DNA from: Skeletonema tropicum
Lineage: Eukaryota; Bacillariophyta; Thalassiosirophyceae; Thalassiosirales; Thalassiosiraceae
Length of the DNA stretch: 64,000 nucleotides
Reading direction: 5' to 3'
Assembly: GCA_037178625.1 (NCBI GenBank)
Contig: CM074128.1
Coordinates: 3,410,001 to 3,474,000, forward strand
Positions 10,100-19,800 of this stretch are shown in pieces. Below the pieces are notes generated by a model. It saw only the letters and a program-made list of their open reading frames with translations. It did not search any database and had not been told where the DNA came from. Within the stretch, counting starts at the first letter, position 1. Every line of letters begins with the position of its first letter. The translations under genes and the position numbers were made by a program.

Positions 10100-12361
10100 C
10101 TACGATTCTGTTGTCCTCCCCAGGTAGGTACTTACCTCCTCACCTCTGTTTTGAAAGAGGGAGGTTTGAGAGACAATATCTCCAATGTTTTTTGCTCTCT
10201 TATAGCATACTACCATCTTTTCGATTCCGATTGTGTCGCGTAGGGTGGTAGAAAGCTCCTCCTCATATATCTGTTGACAGGTTCGACTAGGGATGTAATG
10301 AGGGTGGAATCGACCGAGTTTCAAATAGATGTTTTTGTCATTATCTGAGGTGGTAGATTCTGAGATGGCTTGGGGCAGTGGAGGTGGGTTGCAGACTTTG
10401 TAGTTTGCATTTACGAACATTCGTTTCAGTTGGTCGAAGTCCCATCCTCTGTCGAGCAAGCGTTGGAAGAATAGTCTTGCTACCTCGACATAGTCTTTTT
10501 TATCGGTGCACTGCCAATAGTATCTCTTGAGTTCGCCAAATATTACCCCTTTCATCGTGTTCCTCTGATGAGCAGAAGATGGCAGTAGGTAGAGGTAGAG
10601 GTTCATTGGCTTTTGGTATGTCTTAGTTGAGACAATACCTTCTGGCGAAATGGAAATGATTAAGTCTAAGAAGATTCCTTTGTCGGCAGGTTCTTCAACC
10701 TTCCAACGGAGGATTCCAAAGTCGTTGATGTCTTGCTTGAGGTCGTGAAAGCGCCTAAGGCTTCCAAGCCATAGGATAGATAGGTCATCGACGAAACGTG
10801 CAAGGTCTTGGATTTCTTCCGAATAGCCAGGGAGGAGTCTAATTTTCTCATGCCAGCCATAGTAAAGGCCAGCGTACATGACTGCGACTGATGTACCCAT
10901 CGCAGTGCCACATAGTTGTTTGAAAAAGCAGTCTCCAAATTGGGTAATGTTGTTCTTCATAATAAAGCTCAGAGCTTCCAGAATAAGTTTGATGTCCGGG
11001 AAGTCGTCTGGAAGTTGGTTGTTTTCTTTCAGATGGTTGAGCCATACTCCGATGATTTCGATGCCATGATTGATAGTGATATTGTCGTACATGGCGGTAG
11101 CATCAGCAGTAATAATCTTCGTCCCTGCTGGCCATTGTTTGTTAGTCAGTCGGGCGTGATATTCTTTGCTGTCTTTGATGGTCGACGGAATAAATTGAAC
11201 AAGTTTTTGCAACTCGTAGTCTAGCCACTTGCTAATACTCTCAGGTCCAGTTCCACATTTAGCGTTAACTGGTCGGAGGGCGGTAGGTGTTTTATGGACT
11301 TTTGCGGTTGCTCTGAATCTTCCTTGCCTGCTACCAGCGGCTTCATAGCACTTGTTGATGTAAATCTTGATGTGCTCTGGGATCGCTGCTGAGTTCTTGA
11401 TACTGCCTACTTTATATGCCATCAAATTGAGTTGCCTCCGAAGTGCAATTCGATTGAGGTACTCATATTGGCTCTCCTTCCCAAGGAAAGCTTTGAGGCA
11501 CCATCGAATGTATACAGAACGTTCGATAATGACAGGCCCTAAATTTTTGTCTGCGAAGATAATGATCAGATTGGGGTTGTTCTTGAGGCTATATAGTACT
11601 GAGAACTCTTGTTTAGAAAGATTCGGTTGAGACCATTTACTGGCGAATTTGGCGTGCTCTTGTCTAAGTCGATCTGAGAAACGTTTGATGCCTGCTTCCA
11701 CTTCTGCATTAGCTAGGGGTGGGTCGTATCGTTCTTCTCGACTTTTCTTAAAATGTAACTTAGGGATATATGGATGTTGCGGTTTGGTTGGATCGTCTAC
11801 ATGAATATTCTTCCAGTAGTTTCGATTTCTGATATCCCATCCAAAGTCACCGATGATCTCTTCAATGTTATTTGTTGGATATGGTGCGAGGATGCCGAAG
11901 TTAAGTCCTCTGCCCAGCACCTTTCTAGTTCCGATAGGGAGTTTGGTTGTTGGTTTACACAGATTGTGAAGAGTGAGATTTTTTGCCGGATTTAGCGCAT
12001 GCTCCAATGGTAGATGTTCCAGATAATTGATAAGATTTGTGTGTGGTGGGAGCGATGGATCTGCTAGGAAGCCGTCTCTTCTATGGATATTATGCATTAT
12101 GATGTCAAGTTTTTGTTGGGCTAGGTTATTGTAATATCGGTCTCTTGAGGCAGTACGTCTTAGTTCCTTCTGCCTCCTCTTCCTCTCCCTCTGCCGCCTC
12201 CTCCTCGATGGTTTCTTCCTCTTCCACTTCCTCTTCCCCTTCCCCTTCCTGCATGGGAGTTGGGGTTGTTGTTGTTGTTGGAGGATGATTCGGCATTCTT
12301 CTGCTGCTGCGAATTTGATAGCCATCTCAGAATCTACCACCTCAGATAATGACAAAAACAT
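10100..12361 (-). CDS. Penelope-type reverse transcriptase
   Basis: 753 aa, intact. The N-terminal 90 residues are strongly basic (GKGKRKWKRKKPSRRRRQRE), like a nucleic-acid-binding or nuclear-targeting tail. RT motifs in order: FADKNLGPVIIERSVY; KVHKTPTALRPV; TADATAMYDNI (catalytic Asp); FFKQLCGTAMGTSVAVMYA; RFVDDLSILW (catalytic FVDD); FLDLIISIS with TKTYQKPMNLYLYL and SAHQRNTMKGVIFGELKR. These blocks, and CYKRAKNIGDIV near the end, are the Penelope-like element signature. The GIY-YIG endonuclease that normally follows is missing: only about 20 residues follow the KNIGDIV segment. Either this is an endonuclease-minus Penelope element or the frame was truncated when the arm formed. Start chosen as the first ATG; its first codons lie inside the right arm. 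Confidence 0.85.
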   Translation of the reverse strand: MFLSLSEVVDSEMAIKFAAAEECRIILQQQQQPQLPCRKGKGKRKWKRKKPSRRRRQRERKRRQKELRRTASRDRYYNNLAQQKLDIIMHNIHRRDGFLADPSLPPHTNLINYLEHLPLEHALNPAKNLTLHNLCKPTTKLPIGTRKVLGRGLNFGILAPYPTNNIEEIIGDFGWDIRNRNYWKNIHVDDPTKPQHPYIPKLHFKKSREERYDPPLANAEVEAGIKRFSDRLRQEHAKFASKWSQPNLSKQEFSVLYSLKNNPNLIIIFADKNLGPVIIERSVYIRWCLKAFLGKESQYEYLNRIALRRQLNLMAYKVGSIKNSAAIPEHIKIYINKCYEAAGSRQGRFRATAKVHKTPTALRPVNAKCGTGPESISKWLDYELQKLVQFIPSTIKDSKEYHARLTNKQWPAGTKIITADATAMYDNITINHGIEIIGVWLNHLKENNQLPDDFPDIKLILEALSFIMKNNITQFGDCFFKQLCGTAMGTSVAVMYAGLYYGWHEKIRLLPGYSEEIQDLARFVDDLSILWLGSLRRFHDLKQDINDFGILRWKVEEPADKGIFLDLIISISPEGIVSTKTYQKPMNLYLYLLPSSAHQRNTMKGVIFGELKRYYWQCTDKKDYVEVARLFFQRLLDRGWDFDQLKRMFVNANYKVCNPPPLPQAISESTTSDNDKNIYLKLGRFHPHYIPSRTCQQIYEEELSTTLRDTIGIEKMVVCYKRAKNIGDIVSQTSLFQNRGEEVSTYLGRTTES

Positions 12362-12750
12362 CTATTTGAAACTCGGTCGATTCCACCCTCATTACATCCC
12401 TAGTCGAACCTGTCAACAGATATATGAGGAGGAGCTTTCTACCACCCTACGCGACACAATCTGAGGGAAAGCAATTGTACAAACTTACCTATTTTAGATA
12501 ACGAGGAATGACCCCACAGAGACACGTATCCATTTAAGGAGAAAACTCGTGTCAACGAGGGAGAGCTAAATGACTCGCAACTTTGCATCGACAAAGCCGC
12601 CTATCCTCACTATTACTATTGCTATCCGCTGAAGAAGTTAATTCGAAAGCGTAGTCATCCACGCTTCGGTAATATAGTAATACCACTTTATCTGATATTG
12701 GTTCATATATTGATTATAGAGAGAAGTAAGGTCGCTCGCTTCGCTCGCTC
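12318..12750. repeat. Inverted arm of the retroelement, right
   Basis: Inverted copy of left sequence (9755-10044 joined to 10230-10370). Junction at 12460/12461. The inner end covers the RT start codon region. Confidence 0.9.
12612..12681 (+). ncRNA. Hammerhead-ribozyme-like motif in right arm, antisense to the RT
   Basis: Same 70-nt motif as at 9824-9893, carried on the plus strand because the arms are inverted. Core CTGAAGA at 12629-12635 and GAAA at 12645-12648. It would only be transcribed by plus-strand transcription. Confidence 0.4.
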
Positions 12751-13384
12751 CCCGTCGTCGTCTACCACCAAGACATCATCTTCTTCCGAAAAGCGTTATG
12801 AACTGTTGAGACGAATGGACGATGTACTCCGTGTAACATTCATTAATGAGTACTTGAACTTTGTACGGTCAATATTCACAAGGTTGGATAGAGCCTGTGT
12901 ATACTTTTCAGAAAAGGAACTGGATGAAATTCTAGGTGGTGGCAAGGATGAACCACCGGCGGGGAAGGTGGTAGAACGCTCTTCCATTTCACAAAACTCG
13001 CGGACTTGGGGATTGTTGGAGGTGGGGCTTGCTTGTTTACGGAAACACATGACGAGGAGGGCCCCAATTATCAACAACAATAGTATGATGACTGATCTGA
13101 CGCCTCCTCCAAACAATACACTGCCGGTCCTTACTGCATTGGTTCTGACTACTGCCTATGCCATCCTATCAGAATATGACAACAATGGTTCATCATTGGG
13201 TGGTGGTAACAGTACAATAGGTGGTGATACTCGACCATTAGTGAGGAATTGTGTTAGGACGTGCGTCGACTTGGGTGCACTAACTCCACTACTTCAAGAG
13301 TTGATTGTGGGTGCCATGCCCTCTGGGCAACTGATGTCACCCGTCCTTCGTCTTGGGCATGGGCCGGCTGGAAGAAATAAATGA
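12751..13384 (+). pseudogene. 5'-truncated gene abutting the retroelement
   Basis: An open frame of about 211 codons enters from the retroelement arm at 12750/12751 and ends at 13384. It reads like genuine protein: KRYELLRRMDDVLRVTFINE, YLNFVRSIFTRLDRACVYFS, a helix LPVLTALVLTTAYAILSEYD, and VRNCVRTCVDLGALTPLLQE. I recognise no family. Its beginning is missing: the upstream codons in frame belong to the transposon arm. Its last 24 codons are duplicated at 9257-9332. It is convergent with the neighbouring minus-strand gene, 80 bp apart. It is probably the 3' exon or remnant of a gene cut by the rearrangement. Confidence 0.55.
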
Positions 13385-13806
13385 TCATGTTAATATTGAA
13401 ACCAGATGCTAATGCTGCATGTTAAATCTTCTTTGCTTTACTTGCCTATCATCTATACACTCCATCAACTACTTTTGTTTCTACTCAGCATTTGTAATAT
13501 ATCAGTCGGGACACCGCCCTCTGGCACATCGACTGGATCCTCTGGCTTCATTCCATGTTGTTTACGATAAGAGTCTTCAAATGCCTTTCGTTTAATGCAA
13601 TTGTCAGCAAGACTACGAACTGACGTCCATCGACCTTTATCTTTCAATCTACAATCTTCTTCATCTAGATTCTTCCAAAAGTCTGGAGACATCTCATTGT
13701 GTACCAGATCAACCCATTCCGAACAGATCTTCTCTGATACTATACTTCTTCCAGCGCAGAGCGGGATCTTCGCAATCTCATCATATGAATTGGTATTTTT
13801 AGCCGA
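13309..13806. repeat. Direct duplication, copy 2 (matches 9257-9754)
   Basis: Identical to copy 1 by eye. This copy is embedded in intact flanks on the right side (the full gene 13465-14241), so it is the likely source. Confidence 0.9.
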
Positions 13807-14241
13807 AATCATGGTGTAACCGCGATAGCCTGCCCATGCTCCAAACGAAGTTTCGAAGAGAAAGGAAACTCCTTGTTGGATCCATCTCGTTCCTGCTTTT
13901 TTTGCTGCTTCATCTGCCTCCTTTAATGCTCTCGCTTTCTCAATACCACCTATCTTGACAGCCAAGTACCTAGGTCCGAATCGGATAGATGCAAAGACTA
14001 CACCTGACAATGCTATTCCACTCATAAATGCCGTTCTTTCATTTGAGATGACGCGATCGATGATTGATCTTTCCGCAGAATATTGCTTTTTGAGCAGTTC
14101 GATATCGTCTCCTTCTTTTGCAACATCCGGGTTGTATGAGCTAGACAAGAAGCCCTTGTGTTTCCGCAGAATCTCTTGTACGCGATTCTTGTACAAGCTC
14201 TCCTTCAATAGCTCTTTTTCCATAGCAGTCTTGGGCTCCAT
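13465..14241 (-). CDS. Conserved-looking membrane protein of unknown function
   Basis: Intact, 258 aa, intronless. The N-terminal third is charged and helical (KELLKESLYKNRVQEILRKH). Two hydrophobic segments follow: AFMSGIALSGVVFASIRF (about 94-111) and GVSFLFETSFGAWAGYRGYT (about 147-166), so it may be a two-pass protein. A C-terminal hydrophilic domain has three Cys (IPLCAGR, EKICSEW, EEDCRLKD, plus DNCIKRK), spacing that could allow disulfides or an intermembrane-space fold. No family recognised. Its 3' half is duplicated at 9413-9754. It is divergent from RRP4, with 316 bp between start codons. Confidence 0.65.
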   Translation of the reverse strand: MEPKTAMEKELLKESLYKNRVQEILRKHKGFLSSSYNPDVAKEGDDIELLKKQYSAERSIIDRVISNERTAFMSGIALSGVVFASIRFGPRYLAVKIGGIEKARALKEADEAAKKAGTRWIQQGVSFLFETSFGAWAGYRGYTMISAKNTNSYDEIAKIPLCAGRSIVSEKICSEWVDLVHNEMSPDFWKNLDEEDCRLKDKGRWTSVRSLADNCIKRKAFEDSYRKQHGMKPEDPVDVPEGGVPTDILQMLSRNKSS

Positions 14242-14557
14242 CGTGAATGGTTAGTTGCTTGTTGCTTGGCCGATGATGTATGTGTAGGAACAAATATTTG
14301 ACGAGGAAGATGTATGAGTTGTGTAGCCTATATCCTATTCTTCGTGTTGCCCACGCACAGCTGTTGTGCTATCAAGCTGCGTTGAAGGTGAGCGGATACT
14401 TAGCTATTGCGGTCCATCGTCCATCATGGTCCTCTGCCTTCCTCTGCGCTCTGCGCGTCTGTCATGGTCAAAAAATCTTTTTCCACTTTTCATTCACCCT
14501 TTGCCCCTTTGCTCTTGCAAGAGCAACCATCACAGAAAAGTACCCACACTCATCACC

Positions 14558-15730
14558 ATGGCGGCCGACTCCCTACACCATCATTTTGTCCTTCCGGGCC
14601 AAGTATTGGCCACCTCAATGTCTGAATCTGAGGGAGGATTCCTTCGAGGCCACGGCACATATATTGAACTTGTGCCAGATGACAGCACAGACCACAACGA
14701 TGACGACATGATGGGTGACACCAAGCAACAGGGCGGAATGGCCGGGACATCAAAGAAGAAGAGATCTGGTTGGGGAACCGGAACAAAAAGTACAGTAATG
14801 CAAATGGACGATGGAAACGAAGCAGACAAACAGGATGAAAATGATGAATCAAAAGATCTGCAAAGAGGACCTCAGCGTCTCATTGCATCTGTTGCGGGTA
14901 CTGTGGAGCGAGTGAACAAGCTGATCAGTGTTATTCCTTTGTCTCCATCGATATACACTGGACAGGTAGGAGATTTGATCGTTGGGCGTATTGTTGGCGT
15001 AGGTGGCTCTAGATGGAAGGTCAGCCTTACTTGTTCTCCACCTACAGCTTCTGCAAGCAATGGTAGTATGAAAGAAGGACAATTACCATTGAGCGGAGTG
15101 AACTTGCCTGGAGGTGTGCAACGAATCCGTACATCTGAGGATGTGCTGGCAATGCGTAATTTATTCAGAGAAGGTGATTTATTAACATGCGAAGTTCAAC
15201 AGGTTCAAAAGGACGGAAATCTTATCTTGCATACAAGATCTTTGCGTTATGGAAAGTTGGACAATGGAGTGCTTGTGACAGTACCACCGAGTTTGGTTGG
15301 CAGAAGGAAGAATCACTTTGTAACTCTCAAAGGGTTGACCTCACAAAGTAGCGATGCGATGGATACTGACGAAGATGGTGAAGGTGATGTTGATGTATAC
15401 TTGGGATTGAATGGATGCATCTGGATCCAAAGAACAATTCCTTCGGAGTGGGAAAATGCTATTCGCGCTGATCAAGATGAGAGAGCACCATTGGCAGAAA
15501 CACTACAGAAACTGCGACATAGACATGCGACTACAAGGGTATCGCCTTCCATGAGAGAAAGCATTGCTAGGGTACGAAATTCTGTAGAGTGCCTGCGATT
15601 GGTTCACTGTCAAATCACCCCTGATTCAATCGAGATTGTGGCAAGAGCAAGTGTCGATCAAGGTATTCGAGTTGCAGATATGCTACTTCCAGAGATGGTG
15701 ATCAAATTAACCGAAGGAACTCGGCGGTAA
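14558..15730 (+). CDS. RRP4: Exosome subunit RRP4 (EXOSC2)
   Basis: 390 aa from the ATG at 14558 (CACCATGGCGGCC). The frame extends upstream to 14366, but that part has no similarity to the family. Family landmarks: VLPGQVL and GGFLRGHGTYIE at the N-terminus, a Ser/Asp/Lys-rich insert (about 50-105), then LIASVAGTVERVNKLISVIP, YTGQVGDLIVGRIVGVGGSRWKV (S1 domain), VNLPGGVQRIRTSEDVLAMR, LHTRSLRYGKL with VPPSLVGRRKNHF, and a KH-like domain with GLNGCIWI. RRP4 is one of the three S1/KH cap proteins of the RNA exosome, guiding 3'-5' RNA decay and rRNA processing. The internal acidic insert is not in yeast or human RRP4. Confidence 0.95.
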   Translation: MAADSLHHHFVLPGQVLATSMSESEGGFLRGHGTYIELVPDDSTDHNDDDMMGDTKQQGGMAGTSKKKRSGWGTGTKSTVMQMDDGNEADKQDENDESKDLQRGPQRLIASVAGTVERVNKLISVIPLSPSIYTGQVGDLIVGRIVGVGGSRWKVSLTCSPPTASASNGSMKEGQLPLSGVNLPGGVQRIRTSEDVLAMRNLFREGDLLTCEVQQVQKDGNLILHTRSLRYGKLDNGVLVTVPPSLVGRRKNHFVTLKGLTSQSSDAMDTDEDGEGDVDVYLGLNGCIWIQRTIPSEWENAIRADQDERAPLAETLQKLRHRHATTRVSPSMRESIARVRNSVECLRLVHCQITPDSIEIVARASVDQGIRVADMLLPEMVIKLTEGTRR

Positions 15731-15747
15731 CAAGAAATAATGCAACG

Positions 15748-16509
15748 TCACGTTAGAGTATGCTTATCAAAGTAGTTTTCTAAAACAGCAGCTAGACGAT
15801 CCATCTCCTTCACTCCCTTGTATGGCACAAAGGTGAGTAGACGATTGCTATTGCTCCAGCTCTCCAACACAGGCTCAGTCTCTTCACGAAAAACTTGCAT
15901 CCTCTCTTTGATAATATCTGCAGTATCATCATCTCGTTTCTCCCAATCTACATCCCAATCACACTTTTGTTTGCAATCATTCTTTGGCAGTAGTGGCGGC
16001 ATGTCCCAACCATCTTGGTCTACACCGTTGACATTGAAATTTCCACCACATATTGTACATTTCCTTCGTCCCAATAACTTTGTGATTACAACATCATCCG
16101 GAACATCAAAGTAGATTGCAAGGGCTGGATCTAGAGTACTAGGCCATTTGGAGAGAAGTTTTGTCTGTGCATCAGTGCGTGGAAATCCATCTAATATGAC
16201 GTGTTCTCGTCCATTATTGAATGCCTTTGCATCAGTATCATTGCATTTCTGAGCCTTTAATTGTTGCAGATTTTCGTCTTGTAGACTTTCAATCACGGCC
16301 TCATTTACAATGGTGTCATCCACCAATTTGCCTGACGTGAGCACTCTTCGAAGAGTTTCATTTCGTTTGGCACTATCTCTCAAAATATCACCGACACTGA
16401 GAAAGGTCAAATTTTGATACCTCGATGCAAGAAGAGCGCCATAAGTGCCCTTTCCTGAGCCAGGTTTGCCAATGAGAGAGACCAAGGTTGTCTTTGCTTG
16501 TGCAGCCAT
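15748..16509 (-). CDS. Adenylate kinase family nucleoside monophosphate kinase
   Basis: 253 aa. P-loop GKPGSGKGT at residues 14-22, then SVGDILRD, the NMP-binding GKLVDD and LDGFPRTDAQ (the DGFPR motif), and a LID domain RRKCTICGGNF with a second pair DCKQKC, so four Cys that may bind zinc. The end has KERMQVFREETEPVLE, as in the family. It converts ATP + AMP (or another NMP) to two ADP. There is no signal peptide, so it is likely cytosolic or mitochondrial by internal signal. Convergent with RRP4: the stop codons are only 17 bp apart. Confidence 0.9.
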   Translation of the reverse strand: MAAQAKTTLVSLIGKPGSGKGTYGALLASRYQNLTFLSVGDILRDSAKRNETLRRVLTSGKLVDDTIVNEAVIESLQDENLQQLKAQKCNDTDAKAFNNGREHVILDGFPRTDAQTKLLSKWPSTLDPALAIYFDVPDDVVITKLLGRRKCTICGGNFNVNGVDQDGWDMPPLLPKNDCKQKCDWDVDWEKRDDDTADIIKERMQVFREETEPVLESWSNSNRLLTFVPYKGVKEMDRLAAVLENYFDKHTLT

Positions 16510-16838
16510 CTGGTGAGCTTTTAAAAGATAGTGATGGGTTTACTTGACATAAACATAAATTCATGATGTTTGATCGTTCAAGCAATTTTCATTATTAATT
16601 CCCACGTTGCATTGATTTTTTACTTTTCATTTTGTTCCTTTCTTGCCCCTCTTGCCTTCTTTTGCCTTCTTCCCCCCTCCCCCCCAAAAGAAAGCTTGTA
16701 GCTTGTAGCTAGCTCACTGATACTCTGCGACTACTAACGCCCAGACAGAGATCACTCGATATAATTTACTACACAACAAAGCAATCAGCAGAGTGAAGAG
16801 CTGCCCTGGATAGTTTAAATCCTTGATTCTGATCAACC
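16510..16838. promoter_or_regulatory. Divergent promoter region, adenylate kinase / XRN1
   Basis: 329 bp between two divergent starts. It holds a pyrimidine-rich tract at about 16620-16687 ending in a C run and an AGCTTGTAGCTTGTAGCTAGCT repeat split over 16691-16712. No clear TATA box. Confidence 0.4.
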
Positions 16839-19800
16839 ATGGGAGTTCCCAAGGTAAGATGATTTCGTCGCGGCAGCGCACCGTGATTACATAAAAAAAT
16901 GTCCCTCTTTGTCATTACTGTGCAGACATTACATGTTTTATGCTTCTTTTGCATCATATTTAACCCACTATGCATGGCGTTGAACCTTCTAACTCATCTG
17001 TGACCTGCTACAGTTTTATCGCTGGCTCAGTGAGCGCTATCCAAAGATCAATCAGGTCATCACCAATGAGGCGCTGCTTCCAGAGTTTGACCACCTCTAC
17101 TTGGACATGAATGGGATCATCCACGGCTGCACCCATCCCAACCATCTCGATGTATCCGATGTCCTCTCCGAACGTGATATGGTGCTTGGCATCATGCATT
17201 ATCTTGACCGCATCATCACTCAGATTGTCAAACCAAAAGTCTCAGTCTTCATGGCGATTGATGGAGTTGCACCTCGTGCCAAACTTAATCAACAGCGATC
17301 ACGTCGGTTCCGATCTGCCAAAGATTTGGCTGAGGCCACCAAGGCCAAGAAACTCAAACCCCTTGATGGGAATGATCTCAACGACGCTGATCCATACTCG
17401 GGGGCGTTTGACTCAAATTGCATCACTCCCGGTACCGAATTCTTACTGCGTATTTCGGATTGCATTCGTTACTTCATTCGGAAGAAAATTAAGGAGGACC
17501 CCCAGTGGAGGAACTTGAGTGTGATATTTTCTGGACCGGACGTGCCGGGGGAGGGAGAACACAAAATTATGCAACATATTCGTGATATGCGCAACCAGCC
17601 GGGGTATCAACCAAATACGCGTCATTGCATGTATGGTCAGGATGCGGATCTTATTATGCTTGGGCTGGTTAGTCATGAACCTCATTTCACCTTGCTTCGT
17701 GAAATTATTGATTTTAGTGGGGGATTCAGCCGAAACGACAACGCATTGAAGGAGGTGAAAAAATTTACAAAACAGTCGGACTTTCAGCTTCTTCATTTGT
17801 CCATTCTGCGGGAATATTTACAGCTTGAATTCGTCTACAAACACGATCCTAGTACGTATGACCTCGAAAGAATAATTGATGACTTTGTTTTCATGACATT
17901 CTTGGTAGGAAATGACTTTTTGCCGCATATGCCCACTCTTGATATTGGCGATGGAGCTTTCACCTTGTTGTTCGACACCTACAAGGAGCACAGGGAAAAG
18001 TGGGGGAATGGTCAATACTTAACTAATGCAGGAGAAATTAGCGACGCTGCTAGACTTGAGGCATTCTTGGAAGTAATTGGAGCGGCAGAGTCAGACATTT
18101 TCGAAGAACGGGCGAAGAACGAAGTGAAAATGTTGAAAAAACAGCGCCAGTGGGACAAGAGGGATAAGAAACCTGGTAGGACACCCTCTGATCTGGAGCT
18201 GTCCGCACAGGAAGAGTCCAAACAAAGTGATTACATGGCAATGGTTCAGGGTATGATGGCTGATATTTCTTTGAAAGGAACCAAGACGGTTGATGGTTGG
18301 AAGCCCCCCACGAATTTATCTGAAAAAGACAACAAAGGCAGATATTATTTTGAGAAGTTGCATTTGAAACCAACTGACGTTGACGAACATTTGGCACTCA
18401 GGCAATCTTACATTGAGGGACTTATTTGGTGTCTTGCTTACTACTACAGGGGATGCATTTCTTGGGGTTGGTTTTACCCGTATCATTACGGACCGATGAT
18501 CAGCGACCTTACAAATCTTCCTGAAGTATTCAGCAAAATTAAATTTGATATTGGGGAGCCCCTTAAACCCTTTCAACAGCTGATGGGTTGTTTACCACCA
18601 GCATCTGCGGCGCTTGTACCCAAAATCTATCGCAAGTTGATGTGCTCCCCAGAGTCTCCTATCAAACAGTTCTACCCTGAAGATTTTGTTGTTGACATGA
18701 ATGGTAAACGGTGAGTGTGTCATTTTATTACTCAACCTTTGCATGTATGTAATTTTGCGTGCTGATTTTCCACCTTGCGACAAAAAAAAACAGGAATCCA
18801 TGGGAGGGCGTCAACATTCTTCCGTTTATTGATGGAAAAATGCTGAAAGAATCGATTGCAAAACACTGCCCCGACAGTGCACTTACAGCTGACGAGCGCC
18901 ATCGAAATCGAGAGGGAAAGGTGTACTGCTACAGTTACGACGCTGCTGTGAATGACACTGTTCCATCCTGCAATCGCGACATTGGCTTGCCAAACATTTT
19001 GAAATGCAATTCACGTGTGGATATCATTGAAAATCATAGTGTATCAAATATTTCATTCAAGCCGGAGCTAATCCCTGGAACAAAAATCCCTTATCCAGGC
19101 TTTCCGTCTCTCAATGTTTTACCCATCGAGCATGTAGAGCTGCGCAATGCAGGAGTAAACTGCTTTGGATTCCCATCAAAGTACCCAAACATGATCCTTA
19201 CGATGCATACCTTGCCGCAGATGCCAGGTGCAGTTCAACTCGCAGAAAACTTGATTGGCCGTTCTATCTTTGTGAATTGGCCCATGATGCATGAAGCTAA
19301 GGTTGTTGCCGTGTCGGATGCCACTTGTGAAGTGCGAAAACCGAAGGGTAAAGCAAAGACGAGAAGTTTTAGCCCTCCAGAAGTTGAGCGTTGGAACTCA
19401 GTGTCCGAGATGATGAAAGAGCAGTATGTGGCTGGTGCTAGTTATCCTGGCTCTGGTGGCATTTCCATTGGAGATGTCCAAATACGATTGAAAGTCGTAC
19501 CACTGCAGGGTATGAAAACGTCGCCTATTGATGGATCTAGTAAGAAATTGTTCGGAAAAGAGGAAGCAGACATTCCTCTTCAAATGGCTCTCTTTTCATC
19601 TCCTGCACCAGATCCACGCTTCATCGAGCGGGGACCAATGCAATTGAAAGAACGTTTTCCTCCGAAATGTCGGGTTGTTCTTACCAAGGGTAAATACAGA
19701 GGGTGCACTGGTACGGTTCTGGGCGCTGTAGACGGCGAGAAGGTCGGCGTCAAAGTGCAAGTTATTCCCACAGAACCTCCGTTTGGGCTTGCTATCGCGA

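Larger units (their letters stand above)
9755..12750 (-). mobile_element. Penelope-like retroelement with long inverted arms
   Basis: The element runs from GAGCGAGCGAAGCGAGCGAC at 9755 to its reverse complement ending at 12750. The right arm (about 12318-12750) is the inverted copy of left sequence 9755-10044 plus 10230-10370; the intervening 185 nt are absent on the right. I found only about two mismatches over the first 290 bp, at 9789 and 10032. The inside carries one long minus-strand reverse transcriptase frame. Inverted or partial terminal repeats (pseudo-LTRs) are typical of Penelope-like elements. No target-site duplication is evident: the left flank is the duplicated segment and the right flank is coding sequence of a truncated gene. 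Near identity of the arms points to recent activity. Confidence 0.8.

Noticed and set aside
10045..10229. An intron missing from the right arm of the retroelement
   Set aside because: Neither strand has GT-AG or GC-AG ends at the junction; a deletion in the arm is simpler.
14366..14557. Longer N-terminus for RRP4
   Set aside because: The 64 extra codons are not related to any exosome protein; ATG 14558 sits in a good context and precedes the conserved start.
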